DNA from: JAXDAY01 sp034679345 | GTDB lineage: Bacteria; Eisenbacteria; RBG-16-71-46; CAIMUX01; VGJL01 | NCBI GenBank assembly: GCA_034679345.1 | Contig: JAXDAY010000023.1 | Span: 62,001-126,000 of the forward strand | Length of the DNA: 64,000 bases | Direction: 5' to 3' | Shown: piece by piece, positions 58,549-64,000 of the stretch | Numbering within the stretch: the first letter of the stretch is position 1 | Layout of the letters: each line of letters begins with the position of its first letter | Made by a program: the position numbers and the translations under genes | Notes under the pieces: model-generated | Told to the model about the DNA's origin: nothing | The model's input: the letters and a program-made list of their open reading frames with translations, nothing else | Databases searched by the model: none

Positions 58549-59664
58549 GTGAATGCCCACCCCAAGGAGATCGCCCCGCGTCCGAAGGCGGCGCGGCAGC
58601 CGAGGCCGCATCGGTTCCCCACGATCCGCTGGGACCGGCGACGCTTCGCATGGCGGATCGGCGAGGCGAGGACATCGGGATGGCGCCTCGCGACGCAGGC
58701 CGGCTTCACCCTGGTCTCGATCGGGATCGGCATCCAGTTCGCTCGTTTCGTCGATGCCGCCCGGGGCTCGATCGGCGGCCCTCTCCCTGTTCGCCCGCCG
58801 GGGGTCGAGGGGTATCTGCCGATCAGCGGCCTCATGGGGGCGCTCGACTGGATCTATCAGGGAACGCTCAACACGATCCATCCGGCGGCCACGGTCCTCT
58901 TCCTCGTCTTCGTCGCCGCCTCGCTGATCGTGCACAAGTCGTTCTGCTCGTGGATCTGTCCGGTCGGGTTCCTCTCGGAGAATCTCGCGCGATTCGGACG
59001 ATGGATGTTCGGGCGCAACTTCCGCCTCCCGCGCGCGCTCGACATTCCCCTGCGGGGATCGAAGTACCTTCTCCTCGGCTTCTTCCTCTGGGCGATCTTC
59101 TCGATGACTCCGGTCGCCCTGCGCGCCTTTATCGAGAGCCCGTACAACAAGGTCTCCGACGTCAAGATGCTCGCGTTCTTCGTCGACATCGGCTCGACCG
59201 GATTGCTGGTGCTTCTCATACTGGTCTTCCTCTCGATCCCGATTCAGGGATTCTGGTGCCGCTACCTCTGCCCCTACGGCGCGCTCTTGGGCATCTTCGC
59301 GCGCTTCTCGCCGCTGCGCGTGCGGCGCGATCCGGTCACCTGCACCGACTGCGGCATCTGTGATCGCGTCTGCCCAGCCCGCCTGCCGGTGAGTCGACGG
59401 ATGAGCATCGGCAGCGAGGAGTGCATCGGCTGCACCGATTGCGTCGTCTCCTGCCCCGTGCCGACCGCGCTGCGATTCGGGACATCGCGCCGCGCCCTGA
59501 GCCCGAAGCGGGTCGGGATCATCGTCGTCGGGCTATTCCTCCTCGCTGTCGCCGCCGCCCGCGTGACCGGGCACTGGTACAGCGCCATCCCGGCCGAGGA
59601 GATGCGCCACCATATCCGCCAGAGCGAATCGGGAGCCTACGGGCACCCCGGGATGAGCAGGTAG
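58549..59664 (+). CDS. NapH/YccM-like 4Fe-4S membrane ferredoxin protein
   Basis: The 371-residue product has about five membrane helices, the twin CxxxCP motifs FCSWICPVGFLSE and WCRYLCPYGALLG, and a C-terminal pair of 4Fe-4S clusters: CTDCGICDRVCPARLPV and CIGCTDCVVSCPVPTAL. This family (NapH/NosR/FixG-like) passes electrons across or along the membrane. The partner is not in the window. The GTG at 58549 is chosen because GGGAGG is 7 nt upstream. Confidence 0.9.
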   Translation: MNAHPKEIAPRPKAARQPRPHRFPTIRWDRRRFAWRIGEARTSGWRLATQAGFTLVSIGIGIQFARFVDAARGSIGGPLPVRPPGVEGYLPISGLMGALDWIYQGTLNTIHPAATVLFLVFVAASLIVHKSFCSWICPVGFLSENLARFGRWMFGRNFRLPRALDIPLRGSKYLLLGFFLWAIFSMTPVALRAFIESPYNKVSDVKMLAFFVDIGSTGLLVLLILVFLSIPIQGFWCRYLCPYGALLGIFARFSPLRVRRDPVTCTDCGICDRVCPARLPVSRRMSIGSEECIGCTDCVVSCPVPTALRFGTSRRALSPKRVGIIVVGLFLLAVAAARVTGHWYSAIPAEEMRHHIRQSESGAYGHPGMSR

Positions 59665-59744
59665 TCGGGCCGCCGTCTCCCGCGGACCGGATACCGATGT
59701 GCTAGGATGGCCGGTCCTCGGCCGGCAGATCGGGGGATGACACG

Positions 59745-60050
59745 ATGGCCAATCGAAGAAGACTCACGGATCTGGAGATCGACGAGCGGCTCGCCTCGAT
59801 CCCAGGCTGGATCCTCCGCGACGGGAAGCTCCACAGGGAGTTTCGCTTCGCGGACTTCACGCATGCCTTCGGTTTCATGTGCAGCGCGGCTCTCATCGCC
59901 GAGTCGATGAACCACCATCCCGACTGGTCGAACGTGTACAACCGGGTCGTGATCGACGTCGCCACGCACGACGCGGGCGGGATCACCGAGCTCGATTTCG
60001 AGCTCGCCCGGCGGATCGGAGAGCTTCCCGGCATCGCGCCCGCCGGGTGA
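59745..60050 (+). CDS. Pterin-4-alpha-carbinolamine dehydratase
   Basis: The 101-residue product has the family core: LTDLEIDERLASIPGWILRDGKLHREFRFADFTHAFGFMCSAALIAESMNHHPDWSNVYNRVVIDVATHDAGGITELDFELARRI. The His pair and the HHPDW segment form the active site. It recycles tetrahydrobiopterin after aromatic amino acid hydroxylases, or has a regulatory DCoH-like role. No hydroxylase is nearby. It lies 80 nt after the NapH-like gene. Confidence 0.94.
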   Translation: MANRRRLTDLEIDERLASIPGWILRDGKLHREFRFADFTHAFGFMCSAALIAESMNHHPDWSNVYNRVVIDVATHDAGGITELDFELARRIGELPGIAPAG

Positions 60051-60095
60051 GCCGGCGGGAGGCTGCGGCCCGGGAGGGGGCGCGCGTGCGCCCGA

Positions 60096-62396
60096 TCAGC
60101 GCCTGCGCGGCCCGATCGCGAGGAGGAACAGGAGCGCGCCCAGCCCCCACTGCGCATAGCGGCAGAGGCGGCGCGTCCGGTTCTCAACGCCCCGGATCTC
60201 GATCTTGTGGGGTCCCGCATCGACGCTGACGACGATGCCGCCCAGAGGCCCGGGGCTCCATCCCCATTCGCGGCCGTCGAGGCGCACCTCGGTGAACGGA
60301 TAGGCGTTGCGCGCGATTCGAAGCGTCGCTGCCCCGACGTCAGGGACCTCCACCTCCATCCGGTTCGGCAGGACCACGGCGCGCGCGTCCCGCAGGGGAT
60401 GGATGCGCGCGTCGCGCAGCCACGCGATCGACTCGGCGACCAGCTTCCGCGACGTCGTCGGGTCCATGCCGCCCTTCTCCACCGGCGCGTTCGGATCCGC
60501 GGGAGGAGGCGGCGCTCCCGGCTCGAGGACCGCGGCCGGCGCGGCGCTCTCGACGAAGAAGACCTTTCGCTCTGGATCGAGCTTGAATCGATCGCTCTCC
60601 ACCCCCTGCGGGACGATCACGCCGGTCGGACTCCCCACGAAGACGGCGCGCACATTCTGGACCGCGAGCAGCTCGACGAGATCCGGATCGAGCGGCCGCC
60701 CCGAGTCGATGGCATGCCCGACCGAATCGATCAGGGCCGCCAGGTGGCGGAAGGCTCGCGGCGCTCCTTGCGGGAACGGTCCCCCGATGCTCGGCAGCGG
60801 CCGGTCCGTGGCGTACGACCAGTGGCTTGGAACGATCCGGCCGTCCTCGTCGGCGCGCAGCTCCAGGAACCGGCCGCCCAGGAGCGGCCCCTGCAGCTCC
60901 TCGTAGACCCTCGCCCGAATCGCGCGATGCTCGCCGTAAGTCGTCACGAGGGAGAGAGGCGCGAGATCGAGCAACACGAGCAGCATCGCCACCGGGAAGA
61001 GCCCCAGGCGGATGAACGGCACACGCGGGGGCGTTTCGCCGCGCCGCACCACGCCGGCGGCCGCGATCATGGCTCCCATCGAGACCAAGTCGAGGCCGCG
61101 CTGATTCGGATTCACGAGCGCCCAGGGGACCAGCAAGAGCAGCGTGAGGGGGACCGGTCCGATCCCGCGCCCCCCTTCCTTGCGGTCCATCACGGCGCGA
61201 GCGATCCCGCAGAGCGCGAGCAGGCCGATGCTCAAGCCGAGGTAATTCTTGCCGAGGAGGTTCCAGCCGTAGAGCTCCCCGAGTCGCTCGAACGGCGGAA
61301 ACGCGTATGTGAACCCCGTGATCGATCGCTGACCGATGTCGTTCAGGAGATCCGCCTCAAGCGAGATGGGCACCAGGAAGGCGCCGGCGAGCAGCGCCGA
61401 TCCAAGCCAGCCGATCACGAGGCCGGGCACGGAAGGAGCGCGCGCCCCCCTCGTCGCCACCGTGGGGATCGCCCGCACGAGGCAGAAGAGGGCGAGAATG
61501 GCGATCGCGGCGCGCGCCTGGGTCGTTGCGGAGAGGATCATCCCGACCGTGGCGAGGGCGAAGCCGGCGCCTGCGCGCGATCCTCCGATTCCGGTGGAGA
61601 TCCTCTCGGCGGCGAGAAACGCCCAGGGCAGGATCCCGAGGAGGAGCACCCCGGGAAGACGCCCCTCCCAGATCCAGGCCGCATGCGTCGCCGGCGCCAG
61701 GGCGTAGATCACGCCGCCGGCGAGGCCGGCTCGCGTGTCGCGATGCACGCGCGAGCAGAACAAGGCGAATCCCACGGCTCCGCCGACGCCCGCGATCCAG
61801 GCGAGCACCTTGGCCGCCGTATAGGGCGAGAAGCGTAGAAAGCCGAGGAGGGCCTGCAGAAAATGGGAGAGCGGGGGGTAATGCTGGTCGGCGGGAGTGC
61901 CGCCGTACCAGAGATCCGTCCAGTGCGGCAACGTCCCGGCTCGCAAGAAGTCGAGCCAGAGCCAGCCCCGGGCGATGTGGGTCTTGGCGTCCTCGAGCGA
62001 GGGCTCCCCGCGCGAGACGAGCGATGCGGTCAAGACGCCTGCCGCGATGAGGACGATCCCGGCCATCGACTCCTGGCGCCGGAGCAGCCGATCGCTTAGC
62101 GGACCGAGGCCGCCCGCGCTCAGGATCCAGACGATTGTCATGCCCGCCCCGATCAGAAGCAGCCCCGCGGCGATGGCGAGCATGATGAGCGTGGGGCCCG
62201 CGGGTGGCCAGAGGTCGGCGAAGCCGGGCCGGCCGCCGGCGAGAAGGATCTCCGCGTAGCGTGCCCGAAGATCCGGCATCACCCGAAGCGCGAGCAGAAG
62301 CCAGCCGGCCGCGAGGAAGAGGATCGGGATGAGGCCAGCGACCGGGTGCCCGAGGATTGAAACCGAGCGCTCGGGGCGTCCGGCCGGAGCGCTCAT
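60096..62396 (-). CDS. Large membrane protein, PTPS-related/glycosyltransferase-like
   Basis: The 766-residue product has about 12-14 membrane helices, starting GHPVAGLIPILFLAAGWLLLALRV. One extracytoplasmic segment reads AGTLPHWTDLWYGGTPADQHYPPLSHFLQALLG, a pattern of 6-pyruvoyl-tetrahydropterin-synthase-related membrane proteins and of polyprenyl-sugar transferases. A soluble C-terminal part ends with RRLCRYAQWGLGALLFLLAIGPRRR. The ATG at 62396 overlaps the dsbD-like stop (ATGA), so the two are co-translated. Confidence 0.75.
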   Translation of the reverse strand: MSAPAGRPERSVSILGHPVAGLIPILFLAAGWLLLALRVMPDLRARYAEILLAGGRPGFADLWPPAGPTLIMLAIAAGLLLIGAGMTIVWILSAGGLGPLSDRLLRRQESMAGIVLIAAGVLTASLVSRGEPSLEDAKTHIARGWLWLDFLRAGTLPHWTDLWYGGTPADQHYPPLSHFLQALLGFLRFSPYTAAKVLAWIAGVGGAVGFALFCSRVHRDTRAGLAGGVIYALAPATHAAWIWEGRLPGVLLLGILPWAFLAAERISTGIGGSRAGAGFALATVGMILSATTQARAAIAILALFCLVRAIPTVATRGARAPSVPGLVIGWLGSALLAGAFLVPISLEADLLNDIGQRSITGFTYAFPPFERLGELYGWNLLGKNYLGLSIGLLALCGIARAVMDRKEGGRGIGPVPLTLLLLVPWALVNPNQRGLDLVSMGAMIAAAGVVRRGETPPRVPFIRLGLFPVAMLLVLLDLAPLSLVTTYGEHRAIRARVYEELQGPLLGGRFLELRADEDGRIVPSHWSYATDRPLPSIGGPFPQGAPRAFRHLAALIDSVGHAIDSGRPLDPDLVELLAVQNVRAVFVGSPTGVIVPQGVESDRFKLDPERKVFFVESAAPAAVLEPGAPPPPADPNAPVEKGGMDPTTSRKLVAESIAWLRDARIHPLRDARAVVLPNRMEVEVPDVGAATLRIARNAYPFTEVRLDGREWGWSPGPLGGIVVSVDAGPHKIEIRGVENRTRRLCRYAQWGLGALLFLLAIGPRRR

Positions 62397-64000
62397 CCCT
62401 GATTCACCCGACGGAGAAGCGGGAGAACTTGCTCCGGCGTGCGAAACCCGAAGAAGCGCTCGACCTCGTTGCCGGCCGCGTCGAGGACGATCACCGTCGG
62501 CAGTCCCGAGACCCCCCATCGCTCGCCGAGGGACGCGGTCGTCTCGCTGCGCTTGGTCATGTCGAGCTTCAGCGCCACGAACCCGGCCAGCTCCTTGATC
62601 ACATCCTGATCGCTCCAGGTCTCCCGATCGAGTTCGTGGCAGGCCGCGCACCACTCCGCGGTGAAGTCGAGAAGGACCGGCTTTCCGGCCGCGCGCGCCT
62701 CGGCGAGGGCGGTCGACTCGTCCGATCGCCACGCGACCGACTCCCCGGCGGAGAGCCCCCGATCGGCCGTCGGGACGCCGGCGCGCCATCCATAGTGGGA
62801 CAGGATGCCGTGCGCCAGGAGCAGGATCCCCACCGTCAGGACCACCACCCCGATCCCCTTGCGCCAGACGGCTCCCTTCGATGCCTCCGCCTGGAGCGGC
62901 GTGAACGCGCCGATCTGCGCCGCGACGAGCGCCAGGATTGCGCCGTAGAGGATCGTCGTCAGATTCGGGCCCAGCAGGAGTCGTATGTAGTAGACCGCCA
63001 GGATCAGGAAGATCCATCCGAACCAGTGCTTCACCGTCTCCATCCAGGCGCCCGCCCTCGGCAGCGCCTGGATCGCGCCGACAAAGGTCCCGATCACGAG
63101 GAAGAGGAGGCCGAGGCCGAGCGCGAAGACGAACAGAAGCGAGAACCCGTAGAAGGGACGGGCAACCTGCGCCACCCAGGTCAGGAGGACGACCAGGACG
63201 GGTCCGACGCAGGGCGATGCGACGAGCCCCGTGACGCCGCCCATCAAGATCGCCCCGAGCCAACCCCCCTGCCGCTTCGATTGAAGCTTGGTCTGGAACG
63301 AGGAGGGAAGCGTGAGATCGAAAGCGCCGAGCATCGAGATTCCCATGAGGAGGAAGACGGCGGAGATCACGATGAGGGTCGGCGTGCTCTGGAGGGCCGT
63401 CCCGAAGACGCCGCCGCTCAAGGCGGCGACGAGACCGAGCGTCGAGTAGACGATGGCGATCCCGAGAACGAAGAAGAGCGAGAGGATGAAGCCGCTCAAC
63501 CTCCCGCGGCTGCGTCCGGCGACGAATCCGATCGTGATCGGGATCATGGGATAGACGCACGGCGTGAACGAGGTCAAGAATCCCGCGAAGAAGACGAGGA
63601 GAAACGCGATCCACGAGCCCCTGGCCAAGGCCCCGCGGAGCTTGGCGGCAAGACCCTCCTGCAAGCCGACCGGCTCGCCGCTCGCCGCGTCGCCCTCATC
63701 GGCAGGCGCTCCCTGCGATTCGCCCGATGGAGCCTGCGCGAGCCACGCTTCTTCGGGCGCCGGCTCGCCGCCCGCCGGCGAGGGCTCGATCTCCGCCGGC
63801 GGCTCGGCCGCAGGCCTCGCTCCGGCCGCCGGGCCCGCGGATTCCGTCATCCGCGCGCGCTTGAAGATCGAGGGATGCTGCGCCTGGATCTGGGTCCCCT
63901 CGGCGACCACCCGGATCGGGACGGCGAGCTGCCGCTCCTCGGGCCCGTAGCAGGCGTAGATCGGCCGTTCCGAACAGGCCTGATAGCCGGCGATGAGCCG
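62393..64000 (-). CDS. dsbD: Thiol:disulfide interchange protein DsbD (partial, N-terminus cut by window)
   Basis: DsbD carries electrons from cytosolic thioredoxin to periplasmic thiols. The visible 535 residues include the end of the N-terminal periplasmic domain (AGYQACSERPIYACYGPEERQLAVPIRVV, with its cysteines), a Pro/Ala/Glu-rich linker, eight membrane helices with the redox Cys motifs TPCVYPMIPITIGFV and SPCVGPVLVVLL, and a C-terminal thioredoxin domain with AEWCAACHELDRETW. The open frame runs off the right edge. It is coupled to the membrane protein gene downstream. Confidence 0.93.
   Translation of the reverse strand, partial: RLIAGYQACSERPIYACYGPEERQLAVPIRVVAEGTQIQAQHPSIFKRARMTESAGPAAGARPAAEPPAEIEPSPAGGEPAPEEAWLAQAPSGESQGAPADEGDAASGEPVGLQEGLAAKLRGALARGSWIAFLLVFFAGFLTSFTPCVYPMIPITIGFVAGRSRGRLSGFILSLFFVLGIAIVYSTLGLVAALSGGVFGTALQSTPTLIVISAVFLLMGISMLGAFDLTLPSSFQTKLQSKRQGGWLGAILMGGVTGLVASPCVGPVLVVLLTWVAQVARPFYGFSLLFVFALGLGLLFLVIGTFVGAIQALPRAGAWMETVKHWFGWIFLILAVYYIRLLLGPNLTTILYGAILALVAAQIGAFTPLQAEASKGAVWRKGIGVVVLTVGILLLAHGILSHYGWRAGVPTADRGLSAGESVAWRSDESTALAEARAAGKPVLLDFTAEWCAACHELDRETWSDQDVIKELAGFVALKLDMTKRSETTASLGERWGVSGLPTVIVLDAAGNEVERFFGFRTPEQVLPLLRRVNQG

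Noticed and set aside
54976..58935. Open frame of the propeller-S11 gene extended to 1319 codons
   Set aside because: The part beyond 58296 is Arg/Asp-rich and antisense to the NapH-like gene. The signal peptide places the start at about 58296.
60096..63614. 1172-codon open frame joining the membrane protein to frames opposite dsbD
   Set aside because: Only the part from 62396 downward has membrane-protein character. The upstream part is an out-of-frame reading of dsbD.

Overview
The window is a GC-rich (by eye about two-thirds G+C), gene-dense bacterial chromosome segment with about 54 protein genes. Both ends cut a gene: etfA on the left and a dsbD-type gene on the right. Several traits point to an uncultured Gram-negative of the FCB/Eisenbacteria-like part of the tree: secreted proteins ending in FlgD/T9SS-like C-terminal modules, PorV/OMPP1-like barrels, many lipoproteins, a DUF4159-DUF4175 pair, and a conserved secreted protein often mislabelled asparagine synthetase B. 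This placement is inference; no rRNA or other phylogenetic marker gene is used here. I see no prophage, insertion sequence, integrase or CRISPR array. Genes are packed into operons with many 1-13 nt overlaps (ATGA, GTGA, TTGA, TGATG).

Layout. 1-5.4 kb: etfB-etfA (minus), a CoA-binding protein with a lipoprotein (minus), a DEDDh exonuclease with alr (plus), and a tRNA-binding OB-fold protein. 5.4-10.4 kb: two glycosyltransferases (minus), then a secreted protein with an internal duplication and an outer-membrane barrel (plus). 10.5-12.5 kb: speA. 12.6-15.7 kb: a small membrane protein, then about 700 bp without a convincing gene but rich in inverted repeats, then an OMPP1-like barrel with its lipoprotein. 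15.9-20.4 kb: a minus-strand run of zinc-ribbon protein, HAD phosphatase, nnr, class II aldolase and glnA. 20.6-27.5 kb: DUF4159, DUF4175, TPR protein and an unknown secreted protein. 27.7-34.7 kb: secD-secF, and an envelope cluster of a large barrel protein, two related lipoproteins and a divergent polysaccharide deacetylase. 34.8-36.2 kb: a degenerate histidine-kinase-like protein (plus). 36.3-44.9 kb: a long overlapping minus-strand operon of SurA-like chaperone, S4 protein, ftsE, ftsX, EnvC-like activator, DNA polymerase III delta prime, PSP1/RicT-like protein, tatD, rsmA and rmlA. It joins envelope biogenesis, division, replication and ribosome maturation. 45.2-47.9 kb: receiver-like protein, HD-GYP phosphodiesterase, moaD and moaE (plus). 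48-54.8 kb: PfkB kinase, membrane glycosyltransferase, secreted M28 peptidase, thioredoxin and an ALDH7-type dehydrogenase. 55-58.3 kb: a protein joining a seven-repeat FG-GAP beta-propeller, an S11 penicillin-binding domain and a C-terminal sorting-like module. 58.5-64 kb: NapH-like ferredoxin membrane protein, pterin carbinolamine dehydratase, a large membrane protein and dsbD.

The main theme is the cell envelope: export (SecDF, SurA), outer-membrane barrels, lipoproteins, glycosyltransferases, peptidoglycan control (Alr, FtsEX-EnvC, S11) and secreted enzymes. The least explained parts are the propeller-S11 fusion, the structured 12,997-13,693 gap, the barrel gene with an apparent ATC start, and the degenerate receiver/kinase genes.
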